Source: Ceratodon purpureus
Lineage: Eukaryota > Streptophyta > Bryopsida > Pseudoditrichales > Ditrichaceae
Length of the DNA stretch: 64,000 bases
Reading direction: 5' to 3'
Assembly: GCA_014871385.1 (NCBI GenBank)
Contig: CM026426.1
Coordinates: forward strand, 81,821,566 to 81,885,565
The notes under the pieces are model-generated. The model made no database searches. It saw only the letters and a program-made list of their open reading frames with translations, and was not told the origin of the DNA. The translations under genes and the position numbers were made by a program. Positions 46,090-57,900 of this stretch are shown one piece after another; positions within the stretch are counted from its first letter, which is position 1; every line of letters begins with the position of its first letter.

Positions 46090-47077
46090 TGCCTATAAGT
46101 TTATCCCTCTCCACTTAGACTTTCATTTTTTTGGCGGTGCTCGAGTGGGATTGGTAGTCACGGTGTACCAGTCTTTATAATTTGGGGTTGGCCTACAACT
46201 TGGGTTTGCAGAATGGAGTCCTTGAATGTTAATGTCTGTGATGGGAGGGAATTTCCGATCCTAAGAGTTCACCCAGGGGAGGGGGGGTGTTTGGAGTGCC
46301 ACGGAATGCAGTGATCTAGAGGCATGGGAGGCTGACGCTTTAGAGGTACCGGAGCAATTGTTTTTGGAGGCATCATATGCTAGAACATCACCGTCTCAGG
46401 GAATGCGGTGTGTCCAACAAAATCATGTGGACGCCAACCCTAAACCGAGACAGTATCTTCGTAGGCACCCCCAACCCCCCACAGTTTCGAGACGAGACGA
46501 CATTGACTATGACTCCCCCACATACGTTGGCATGTGTCTCACCCCTTAGATACCCACTAGGTCAAGGAGAATGTTGGGACCATCAGCATTTGGTACACTA
46601 TAGGTGTAGAGTGTGATGTAATGTCCTCTTTTATTGAAGTAGTGTCTCGGATAGAAAATTTCATGAGTGTGTTAGTATTGTTGTTAGGTCTTACATGCAC
46701 AATGTAGAGTGGAACAATATGTAAGAGAAGGTTTCATATTTTAATTATAAGTCACACGGTTTCCCGTGGAAAATTTTGTACGAAAAAATTCTATCTTTCT
46801 TCTGCAGCGATCCATGGATTCTAATAATCCCACTTCCAATACAGTACTTAGCACTCAACTACTCACAGCCTGTCCACTACAAACAAGAGGCGAGACAGCC
46901 CCCCCTTCCTTGGACTATCTCGGACAATCCCAATCATCTATATACTGTATCTGTGTCGTCTAACACTGTACATCATCTCTATACGCCTATGTCTCGTTCT
47001 CAATCCCAAAACTGTTACTCTATACCCTGGGATTTTGTACATAACTCCTGCATGTCTTGCCCTTTAAATTTTGGTCC
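46090..47077. other. MULE interior without a clear gene
   Basis: No frame is convincing on either strand. It contains several TGTCTCG/CGAGAC motifs and lies between the 3' ends of the convergent MURA and ULP genes. Confidence 0.45.
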
Positions 47078-50000
47078 CTACAGCAGTCGTCTCGATGAGG
47101 CCAAAGGGGACTGGAGCATCTTCTCCAACATCTCACGTTTCGACTTCTTGGACTTCGTGGCGCTACCGACCCTCTTCTTCGTGTCCTCAACCTCGTCAAC
47201 ATCCGGTGGTGATACCGCATGGATCTGAAACGCGTGCACGAGGTACCCGGTCCATCTCATCGCAGATGATATACCGTACACTTGGACCCCATGGGTTTCT
47301 ACGACGTAGTCCGGGACAACGATATTCACCTCCATCAAGTTTGGCAAGTCCTCAGTTGAAGCCTTGCAAATCCTTGGTTTCGGGAATCTGTCATTGGCTC
47401 GCGCTGTCTTGATGTACAGCTGCTCCAAAAAACACAACTGCATCTGCTTGCCACTCCACTTCACCCATCTTTTATTCTTGATTTTCTGCGCAGGCATAGG
47501 GAAACAACACGCAGATCTACAAATGACCATAAACTGCCAAAACTGGAAACTCATCGTGTAACTGTACTCGCAAGAGTCCTTCTGGTTGGGAGCCTTTAGC
47601 GAGAGACATCTGCGAGACATTAACTTCCACGAGTCATGCGAGCCTGCAACAATTCCCCATGCGCTGGCCTACGCGATGTGCACCAAGATGACGAAGTTGT
47701 TCCTTGCCTCCGTGTCGTGTGTGTTCAGGAGCGATCCCACGTGATAGGTCGTAGCTTCCTCCACAACAAACAGAGTCCAATGATCCTTATCGCAGTAAGT
47801 GATCACCAATGTGTTCTCTCCGCCAATGCAACCTGCAAGCTGGCGAATGCCAAACCATCCAAGCCATTCCCAATCCCCGTTGCACTCTTGGAGGTGAGCG
47901 TCCAAGACAGAATTGACTTGCAATTCCGCCACCACATATTGTCTCGCAACATTCACCGGCGATCGCAAAACAAGGTGACGAAGAAGGAAGTCCACGTATT
48001 GCCCATTCATGCATGTCTGCGGATTGAGGACGCACTCCCAATTTGGTACATGGACGGAAATCTTCACGGCAATTTGTGCGTGGTCACCAAAGTAGATGAC
48101 GTAATCCCCATATTCCATCTCGTCCATATCTCCATTCCTGAAATATGAGATAGTACTCATGTTGGATCCGAGACACGATACGACCGGGATAACGCGAGAC
48201 AGAGCTACTTTTGGGACTTCGAGAAACATATCAGGGACAAATAGCAGGGACAGTACGTTCCAAAACAATACACGAATAATATAACATATCATTCACGAAG
48301 CGAGGAACTTACTTCAAACAGCCCACATGGAATGGAATCATCAAGTATCCAAGCACTGTCTTCCAATCGGATCCCACCCCCTCCGAGACAAGCTCCATCT
48401 AGGTATCCTTTGGGGGCTCCAATGTGTTTGGGATTGGCGACCCAAGGTCCATGAATTTATAATTCCATTGGGTCCCTTGTCTCATTTTACTCAGAGGTAC
48501 ATGCGCGACGCTCTCCATGTAGCAAATCTTCAAGCCTGCATGTGCTGATCCTTCACTAGAGGACTGTCCCTTGTCCGTCTTGTGCTTGTTGTCCTCCTCA
48601 TTCACTGTCTCGGACACCGCCACTCTGTCTAGTAAAGACACAATATTGCAAAATCCGTTAATGAATGTTCCTCTAGACACTGTATGACGAGTGGGTGTGC
48701 AAGAAACGAATTGCGAGAATCCGAGACAGTCCATCTGGGATGCAGAGGGAATGTCGTCGCCCGTCTTGCAGTTCTTGGGTCCATGTTTCCGGACACTCAC
48801 CTTTGGGTTTCTCGGCTGCCATTCTCTCCAGTGGGGCAGTCTCCTTTCGCGCGCTATGGTAGCGGCGAGGCAAAACCACAAAGGCTAGGTCGACTACTTC
48901 ATTGATGTTGACGTTGTCTTGGGAGGAGTGCCTCGCTGTCTCGGTCCCTTCCGAGTCTTCTGCGGGTTCGTCGAGAGGTATTTGGTGACCACGTACATTC
49001 AAGTGACCAAACACCATTCTGTCTTGTGACAGCCCGTTGAGAGCCGTCTCGGCAGCAGACCACTGGTCTTGTGCCACACCATTCTAGAATGTGCGCACAG
49101 ACAAGACACAAAGCATACAACCCGCCCACTTTAATTTTGCATACAAAGTCCACCTCGTCAATTTCAGGAGGACTGAACAGACTCCAAGACATTGTGAATA
49201 GAAGACATCACAACATGGCCAGTGGGTATGATATGAACTTAGCATTGGCAAGACAAATCCATCGGAGATTTAAGTCCTCCCGACGATTTATCGCTTGTCG
49301 CAAATTCTTCAAGCACTCAGGGAAATCCTCTTCCGAGACGAGAGCCGCACTTGCCACGCCGCCATGAAGGACTCCGTTTCAGAAGCTGCAAAGTCTTCCG
49401 GTGCCCGTGCCTGGACTTTCAGAAGCTACGTTTGCAAGGCATCCGAGACACAACTCTGGAGGGACATGCATGCTTCTCCAATAGTGTCCAGCGTCTCCAT
49501 CTCAACATCTGAATCAGCATCAAATAGTGTACTCGCGGCGGCTTCAACGAGTCATCTGGCCGTGTCTAGAGCTTAAGGTAGAGACAACCTTTCCTGGACT
49601 CTTCTGTCCATCGACCATTGCAGTGGGTCGACGGAGCTGATATAGCAAACCACACGTAACATATCAGATATCCAGGAAGACTTTTTTTTTTTTTTCCCCA
49701 CAGGTTTGAACCGCGCAGAAGCGGAAAAAATAGCTCACGACTAAAAAAACAAACGAGCAATCAAACTGTACTATACTGAACCGTATGTTGTTGACGAGGA
49801 GGAAAACGCGAATGATCTTTGACTTTAGACCTGCTCCGATTGGCAAGGTGCGTCTAGTAGCAAGTGCCGTGACCACGTCTTGCGCCTCTGTATCGTTGTG
49901 CTCTAGGACATGGGAGGTAGCCTTTTTGAGATAAATTTCTCCTAAAGACTGGCGTTATGAAGGGGCTGGGCATCTACGGCCTCCTTTTGTTTCTTCTAGT

Positions 50001-51698
50001 GGAGGACGTTTACGTAATAGTCCATGGACTCGTCCACAAGACGGTGGAGCTCTGTCTCGGACATTACCGCGGTGTCTAGAAGTTCTGAGAGGTCCGCCGC
50101 CAGCTCTTTATCCCTCTGGGAGTATAGAGAGTTCTGCAATCGAGAAAGTATGGCAGTCACTCATTGTTAGGAACCATGAGTTACATATTGAAGTGCGAGG
50201 CAAGTATGAAAGATAGACAAACATAAAAGAGAATCGTGAATGCAATTGACTACAAATAAAAGTAAAAATCAAATAATTAAAAAAGAAACAAAGGAGAGGA
50301 GATGTCGTACTTTTTGATTGAGCTTCTGGAATGGCCCGTAGGTCAGTGACGTGATTGTCTTGCGCTCCTCCTTCTCCAAGAACTCCCCAGTCTAGTCCGA
50401 AGGGTTGCCTTGTCCCAGCTGTGGAACTCCCTATCCTCTCCAAACAGCCCGTGATCCATGAGGATCGTGAGCCCTATGTGTCCCAAGCGTGCTTCGGGCT
50501 GAAGAAGTGGGTCTACTTTGAATAGAGACTCCGTTGCCTTTCGAGCTTCCGCCTCAACCTTCTCCTTGTCTTGCATTAAGGCGGACATTGGGCTCAAGGG
50601 AACCTCCACTATGGCCTTGTTGACCACCATAGCCTCTCCTCTAATGTCCTCGCTGTCGTGAGTGGGACCCGAGACTGGCATAACCGAGACAAGTGTCTCG
50701 ACCCGGGGTGGGGATGGAGGTTTGGCCTCCAATGGTTTCGGGCCCTTCAAAGCTGTCGTGTTTGTCTTGCTTCATGCCGATCGGGCCTTTTGCGTAGGCG
50801 TTGTCTTGCGTTTGTTCTTCCGAGCGCCAAACTCCCTGTCTTTGGGTTCCTTTACCTCCTTCCTTGCCTTTGTCCTCAAATCTTGTCCAGGAACCGGTGC
50901 TCGAGGAGAGAGTCCCGCGCGGGGAACAAGGAAAAAGGTATACAGTACAGCCACCATGGCCTCGTCTTCGCTTGCAGACCTATCTCTCCGGGGAGGTGAG
51001 AGGATGATAGGCACAATAGGTGGCGTCGGTGCCGTCTCGGGATTGGCAATTAACAGAGGCCTATTGTCCGCTCTTCTCTCGACCACGGGCGAGTATGAAC
51101 CCTCGAAGTCACTGTCTGGATTTTTCTCGGAGTTAGAACTGCCCAGCACCGTAGGTATTGCCCTCGTAGCCAACCTATCTTTGATCCGTTTTGTCACGCC
51201 CTTCACGGTCTTCTTCAATTGCTTCTTCGGCGATCTACCACTCTGACCACGAATCGCAAGGATGCCTTGTTGGAAATAGACCGGCTAACCTCGATGCAAC
51301 ATAGTCTGTGTCTCGCTTACGTAGTCCTTCACCAACTTCTGGGGCGAGACACCCGCCTGCAGCTTATCAATGGTCACGTTCTTCACGAGAAGATTCGAAT
51401 ACATCTTCTTTGGGATGACCCTACCGTTGGCGTTGACATTTGAGAGGCACCCGTGCCACCTATGAGTATTCAAACACGCCTTCTGAGCACACATTGACTC
51501 CCCGTTCTTGCCAAGGCATTTGTGTTTGCAGCTGACCAAACGAAGTCTTAACATCACGGGCGGGCTATGACACTCCAAGAGCAAATTCTTCCACTCTGTT
51601 CAAGTGTAATGTTTGGTGAAGAGCTTCTTGTTGCTTTTGTGGATATCCGTGACGTCGTCGTCCATGATCTAGAGGTTCCTTTTGCACTCAATCACCAT
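47078..51698 (-). pseudogene. ULP1-like (C48) cysteine protease gene carried by the MULE
   Basis: Begins near MVIECKRNL (51698) or MDDDVTDIHKSNKK (51665). A Cys/His-rich N-terminal part (CKHKCLGKNGESMC, HRWHGC) is followed by a basic, Pro-rich middle (about 51218-50343). A linker (49077-48400) leads to the protease domain, about 48160-47480. The His block is DKDHWTLFVV (His near 47781), then YHVGSLLNTHD where the family usually has an Asp. The Gln-Cys block is PNQKDSCEYSYTM (Cys at 47570-47572). ULP/SENP enzymes process or remove SUMO. The missing Asp and the stops (TAG 51669, TGA 51600, TAG 51285, TAG 47669) argue against activity. Exon boundaries in the middle are uncertain. Confidence 0.68.
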
Positions 51699-52879
51699 CT
51701 TGATTGAACCTGACCCAAAAAAAACACATGCAAAGGTTAATAACCTCGATTATTAACTTTGTAAGTTGTTGCGAGACAGAGGGGCAAGACAGCGAGACAG
51801 CATGCGAAGCAAATACAGTGCAAATCAAATTCGACGAATGCTGTGGACTACAATAAGCAGCCTCTACGACGAATCCCTGTCTTGGCGAAGCATCAACGTC
51901 GCAGCGAGACAGATATAAAAGATACTATGCACTAAAATGGTATCTTTCATGAACTCCCTCCTAATTCCACCGCGAGACACCGCTGTAAGATTGCTATCGC
52001 CAACCCCAACGGGGACAACATAGACGTTCTCCATTCATATCGACATTAACAGCGAGCCCACCCACAAGGATCACAGTTAAAACAATCTAAGGACTATTCC
52101 GCGAGACACTTATATCCTAAACCCCAAAACCCCAGAACGACGTGACGTATGACTAATAAATCAAAAACTAATCTTTGCGACACACTATGCACCAAGGTTA
52201 CTCTCATCTCTCCGGAACAACATAACAAATAAACACAAAAGACATGCGCAGAAAGCCATATCTTGAGTGTCTCTGCAAAATCGCCTCTGAACTCCTCTTT
52301 CGCGCAAGTCGCACTAAGTCGACGACGGCAGCACTAGCAACACACTTCGACTCTTCCATACTCCCGGAAAACGCCTCACTCACAACATTCTCCGCCTCAC
52401 AAATACTATGCGGGATAAATCCAACAATGGTCCAAGACAACAGGGAAGGAAATGGAGAACGATAGGCGGGGAAATGAGCAAACATCAACAACACGCTCAA
52501 CAAAAACCCTCCACTTTCCTCTCGAGGCAACAATCGCACCACCCGTCGAGACAACTCTCGCAACTCTCCTCACGCGTATGTAGAAAATGAACCCAATTTT
52601 CCAGGGGCCTAGCAATTTATACATAAAGCAGGAGGGAGACGCCATCATCACACCTATAAGACCTTAAACATCAAAAACGAGGGAAAAGCTGCAAGAGACA
52701 GCCCATGATCTCCACCCAATAAATACCATCATCACCTCAGCATCCAAAACACCTTTGACAGGACAGACTGCTGTGACAGGAGAAAGCAAAAGTGACACCC
52801 ACAAATGAAACATCTATGACCTAAAACTAGGAAGGTCATTCGGCACGACGTGACAAATTTTGTCCATCTCCGATGGATG

Positions 52880-53195
52880 AAAATCTCCATGCATGGCCAT
52901 GGCCCATGGTGCCATGAGCCTGTCTCGCAAGACAGGCCGTGCATGGGGTGTCTTGACTTTCTGACTTCCGAGACGAGACACCGTCAAGGATGCGGACGTT
53001 GCACGGAGGACTTTGAGACAGGGTCCGACGTGGCATCCGGAGCCCGGGCACGGTTCGCGAGAAGGATCAAGCAACGGAAAGAATTCTAGAGCGAAAGAAG
53101 GGTCTTGCGGCGTGGACCCTGTCTCACGTGGTCCCCACAAAAGGGAACCAAAATAGAGATCGTCATTAAGACGAGGGCGAGGATTATAGTCATGG
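52880..53195 (-). repeat. MULE right long terminal inverted repeat
   Basis: Inverse copy of 41395-41710. It includes CCTGTCTCGCAAGACAGG, a near-palindrome also present in the left copy, and GAATTCTAGAGCGAAAG. Confidence 0.9.
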
Positions 53196-53204
53196 TGGAG
53201 TTCA

Positions 53205-53690
53205 TCCACTCTGGTCCAGCTAACTCAGGCTGGGTGAAATGAAGGTGATCGGGGGTGAAGGCTTTGTGAAATCTCCGGGCTCTGAAGTGGCGTATTTTGG
53301 CATCGTCATACCTGCCAGATCCCTGGAGCATTGGACTGTGGCAAAGTTTTGACCGAAGTGTGTTTTTGTGTGTTGGTCCGCCTCATAGTATGACCGGGGT
53401 GTCACTCAAGGCCTTGTTTAATTACCATGGAGAGAAGTTGACACAAAATGCATACAAACGTCATGATGCATTCAAGTATTAGGAAATTTACTTTGAGACA
53501 AAAATTGCATGCAACGAGGATTGAAGTTAACATTTACTAGAAATTTGACTACAATCAGACGGGGTTCAAGGATCTATGATCACTGCATAGTCTTGGGTTG
53601 ACTGTCCTTAAGGAATATCTACAACAATCCAAGCATTAGGTGCAAAATGAGGTCATAAAAAGGCCGTGTAAGCGGCACCTGAGAGAAAAA
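53205..53690. other. Right flank of the MULE
   Basis: No gene recognised. Joining it to the left flank at the TSD does not produce a recognisable frame. Confidence 0.4.
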
Positions 53691-53990
53691 AATGGCCGCT
53701 GCCCGCGTACTTTTTGACATGGCACCGAAGGTGCCACCGTGGTGCCAGCAAACGCCACGGGGGGTCGAACCAATGACCTCCTCGCATGGCGTGTGGAGGG
53801 CGCTCCTACAGTGGCAGGCTTACAGCATTCTGCCCACTTGGGACCAAACCCCGAGCCGACCCCATCATGTCAGCTCGCATATTCCGAGGACCTTTGTTCA
53901 TTGTGCGCCACCAAAGACCCTGCGGGCAGCGATTCTGGCATCCGCTGCCAGCGGCAGAGGGGCTTTGGGCAGGAAGTTCACCTAATTTGG
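53690..53990 (-). repeat. tRNA-like SINE fragment (minus strand)
   Basis: On the minus strand, GGTTCGACCCC (53771-53761) matches a pol III B box. A hairpin-forming GGCACCGAAGGTGCC lies just downstream. The A box is weak. This is a SINE-like fragment rather than a tRNA gene, because no cloverleaf can be closed. Confidence 0.4.
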
Positions 53991-54120
53991 TCAGGCTTAC
54001 ACGGCCTATTCATGACCCCATTTTGCACCTAATGTAGTTCCACTACAAAATGAACTTAATTGGTCAGACCCTGGCTATATCTATGTCTAAGTCGTGTATC
54101 CATTCTACATAAAGAATTCG

Positions 54121-54324
54121 CTACAAGAGTCGTAGAAGATCGGGGAGTCCTTGAAGACCCTCCAGCTCAAGGTCAAGCTGCTCACACACATCTGCATAGC
54201 GTGTTTCGGCCGCTTGGAGGTCAATGTAAATCTTCATGGACTTTGCGGCAAGGAGGATTTCTTGCGCTTTTTTTTGTTGCTCCATTAGGGTAGAATGCGC
54301 CTTTCGGGAACCTTGGTGCTCCAC
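54121..54324 (-). pseudogene. Coiled-coil coding fragment
   Basis: EQQKKAQEILLAAKSMKIYI, then DLQAAETRYADVCEQLDLEL, forms a heptad-like helix. It abuts the inverted repeat unit at 54301-54545. The family is unrecognised. A similar helical fragment lies beyond the partner repeat at 62390-62640. Confidence 0.35.
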
Positions 54325-54545
54325 CCGGGGTCAAGAGAGGGTCGGGAGAGCGGGGCCTGTCATTCAGCAGGTGCGAGGAGGTTTCTAGCTCCCCCTTCCA
54401 CGGGGTGTGGGGCCTCTGCAGCCTTTTCCCTCGAGGAGGGCCCAATCTCCCATTCGTCTCTCTCGAGCCCCCTCCATCCGACCATCCCCCCCTATCCCTC
54501 TATCCAATGGGCCTTTGAAAGCATTCCTTCCATTCCCCTCTCCAG
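54301..54545 (+). repeat. Dispersed repeat, copy 1 (inverted partner at 62103-62349)
   Basis: CTTCGGGAACC, GGGGCCTCTGCAGCC and TTTTCCCTCGAGGAGGGCCC are shared with the reverse complement of 62103-62349. A C-rich tail (CCCCCTCTCCAGCC repeats) extends to about 54610 in this copy only. Confidence 0.85.
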
Positions 54546-54762
54546 CCCCCTCTCCAGCCCCCTCTCCATCCCCCTCTCTAGCCCCCTCTCCAGCCCCCTT
54601 CCAGACCCCTCTCTTGACCCTCTCCTTAATCATTGAATTTTTTATGGGACCTTAAGGAAGCGCCTACGCTCCCAACATTGGGAACGGAGACGCTCGATAA
54701 GATTGCAATGACGATACTACGTTATCACAAAAGTCTTCGCTGGTTGACCAGTACTGCTCCTT

Positions 54763-54930
54763 GGAGGATATCGGAGTTGAGCGTCAATTGGCGGACCCAG
54801 AGGCCGCGGGTTCGAACCCCATTGTGGCAGGATCTCCTAGTAGGCTAGTACCATGTTAGAATTGTCACTTCCCTCCCTCGTGCTTGGCAGCTTCATCCAG
54901 CACTTTTGTTTTTAAGCAAATATTAATTTT
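54763..54930 (+). repeat. tRNA-derived SINE head
   Basis: GGAGGATATCGGAGTTGAG begins a 75-bp segment with a perfect B box GGTTCGAACCC (54809-54819). It ends GATCTCC, which partly pairs with the start. A short unrelated tail and T-rich stretch follow. The pairing is too imperfect for a functional tRNA. Confidence 0.5.
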
Positions 54931-57900
54931 AATTAAAAAAGTCACTTTAATTATTGGGCAGGGACTTGGGCTTCAAGGGGGCTCTGAACTGTACTGTACG
55001 TCGCCTACAAGAAAGATGATGCTTTTTGATGCATTCAAAATTGGGTAACATACAATAAAATTGGTCCATGTTATCTTGCAAAATTATCACTCAATTCTTA
55101 GCCAAACCCACTCAAGAGTACCAAGTTTCAATTTCAAAAAAGTAAAATTCTATTTTCTAGTGATGACTTTTTAAAGTTTGATTGCAAAGATATGTAAGGA
55201 ACATACATACACATATCTTTTGCATTAAAAATCACTTCATTGAGTAACAAAGTTTTCATCTATGAAGATTCCAATGAAAAGTTATTATGCAAATAATTTT
55301 GTAAAATAGATATTTCTATATTGTAATTAGATTTTGGCAAAGAATTTACCCTCATTTTTCTTCTAGGCAACTATAGATGTTGGCTAGTTTTACTTATTAC
55401 TTATTTTGTGTTATCATTCTCCAACAGAGTATCGCTGCGAGGTCACTAAGTAGGCTATTTGAGATTTGAAATGTGCTTTTTTTCCCCTAAGTTTTACTAT
55501 TGTTAATTATTTTAGGTGTGCATTGTCTTGTCTATGTTTTGGGATGTTGTTGTCTAACTTCAACCTTAGTAGAAAACTACGGGGTTCAAAGAAATCTCTG
55601 TTTTTGTTTTGAAAAAGCTGTGTAACACTATTGCTTGGATTTGTAACTTCTTCTGTAATTATTGCCATGCTCACTCTCGTTGATCTAATTATTCGTCTAG
55701 TGTTATGCTATTGTAAAAAGTTTACGACCATCTTTTATCCTCGTATGCGCTTATATTTTTATATATGCACATGTGTAGATGTGGCACGTTGTGTGAGTGC
55801 GCTAGCCCTGTATTTTATAAGTCTATGTTTGTTTTGACATTAATTTATTTAAGTGTAAATCTTGATGTAGGAGGTTGAATTCAATTGTACTCAGAATGTT
55901 AGTTTGTGCCCAATCATGAATTGGAATCATTACTTTTGAAGACTAGATTGATACAAAATGAGCAGCTTCTTCACCCAACTACATTGGAGAACATGCTGCA
56001 TTTAACAAAGCGCTGCAAAGATGCCTCAAGGACGAAAGGAATGGTTAGTTAACCCCTAAAGGACAATTGTCCTAGATTGGGTTTTTTTTTTCAAAAATTC
56101 GGGCATGTACATGTAGCTTCACTTAAAGTCGAGATTTTTTTAAACTTTTTATGTACGCAATAACAAGAACTTTGAGGGAATTTTTCTTTTTTTGATGGAC
56201 AGTTATAAAAATAGTTATGGTACCCGAAGTAAGAAAAGCTGTTCGATGTGCAATTCGGCTAGCCATGCTAAATACATCAATTATCTCTAAAAATATTTCT
56301 ATAAACACTTCATGATATCATCTTTGAAGTTTCTTCAAAAAAACAACTTTGAGTGCATAATGTTCACTCCACAAAATATCAAAGTTTTCTTACTGTTTCG
56401 GATACTGTACTAAAAAAACTTCATCTTTCCTTCCTAAAAGTTAGAAAAAGTATTATTTGAAGTTTTTTTTTTCTAGTGAAAGGATGGACATCAATCTTTA
56501 CTTTGACCGTTTAGATTGGGACTGAAATCAAATAATGGAATTTCTAGATAAAAAATAAGATTTAGCATTCTTGTGTATACAACTTAATAAAAATATTTTT
56601 TTCAACATGCTACACTTGACTTTTAAGAGTAAATTTTTTAACACAATTATCTAACTTAGTCTTCTTTGACATGCACTACAACCCCCAAAATCCATAATGC
56701 AAAAAACCTAAGAAAAAAAAAGTTAGAGTGTGTCAACCTAGTCAAAAATCTTGTCAAAAAAGTTTGTTTTCAAATTTTAATTGCTATAATCTTCTAATCT
56801 CTACGGTCGATTATATTGAAAAAAATTTGAGCTGTCTATTAAAATAATCTAGTTGAAGATCTTACGGTTAGCATTAATAAAAATAATGATGTTTTAGTCA
56901 TTCATGCTTTTTACATTGAAAATGGCAGTTTTGGAGGGTTTTTTGGTGAAACATAGTCAAGGAACTTTAGGGGTTATGCCTGGGAGCGAAGAGTTTATGT
57001 TCATTAAAGACAACAACGATAGCTTGGGCAATGGCTCAGACACGTTAAGTCTGACATTTTTGTGGCTCATATGTATACACTGATATAGGATTGCTACCAC
57101 TTGCTATAGAGGTTTCCGGCTACCTTAACGATATTGTATTCAAACTTACAATAAAGACTTACGAATTTAGATATTTTGATTGTAGGTGCAACTCATCCGG
57201 ATATTTTTTATTTTCACCAGTGTGTGTACAGATATCGTAGAAAGAGCAAAGTTTTTATTGGACCTCCAAGGTTCACCTACAAATTCAAAACTTGGAGAAA
57301 GTTGAAACTAAAGTATAGGATACAAGGTAGGAGCTGATACATCTTCAGAAAAACCACCGGCACACGCTGTTTAAATCCTCATCTCGAATCCACAACCATA
57401 TTGTCGAAAGTAAATAAAATCATTTTAATTATTAGTGAAAGAATCATAAGTTAACACACCTTAATTGTCATTTCAAGACAACACAAGGAGATTCTACACA
57501 AAAAGTGCAAATCAATGACCAAAGAGATACGGTTTGTTAATACATAGCTTAACAACTAGCATATGCAAATCATTAGCAACATTGAATAAAAACTAATCAC
57601 TTGAAATTCAAGTGAAACGCATCATGTGAAGTCACAAAAATGAAGCCAAGCAAAACTTGTCGAGACTTCGTAATTTTTAAGTTTTCTATGAAAATCGATT
57701 CCACCAGAGATAGTGACTAGACAACACAAATCCTAGTGAAGTATTCTTAGTGCCCATTGACTCTAATGCATTCCATATTGAAGAACTGATTGATTGAATA
57801 GATGACCCTAAATTCAATCAATTGAAAAAAGTCGCTAAGTGAGCTCGTCATGGTTTTGGACAATATCAACATTCAAAAAAGAGTCAACAATATTGAAATG

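Larger units (their letters stand above)
41395..53195 (+). mobile_element. Mutator-like element (MULE) carrying MURA and a ULP1-like gene, 11.8 kb
   Basis: The ends are long inverted repeats (41395-41710 and 52880-53195). They share blocks such as GACTATAATCCTCGCCCTCG and TCGCTCTAGAATTCTTTCCG in opposite orientation. A perfect 9-bp duplication, TGGAGTTCA, lies at 41386-41394 and 53196-53204, typical of Mutator. The plus strand has a MURA-type transposase and the minus strand a ULP1-like protease gene. MULEs that carry ULP-like genes are known in plants (Kaonashi type). The TIRs have diverged by several substitutions and both genes hold stops, so this is an old copy. Confidence 0.92.

Noticed and set aside
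54295..54636. Plus-strand Pro/Ser-rich frame
   Set aside because: Produced by the CCCCCTCTCCAGCC repeat tail of the dispersed repeat.
54763..54837. tRNA gene
   Set aside because: A perfect B box is present but the acceptor stem pairs only partly and a tail follows; a SINE head is the better reading.
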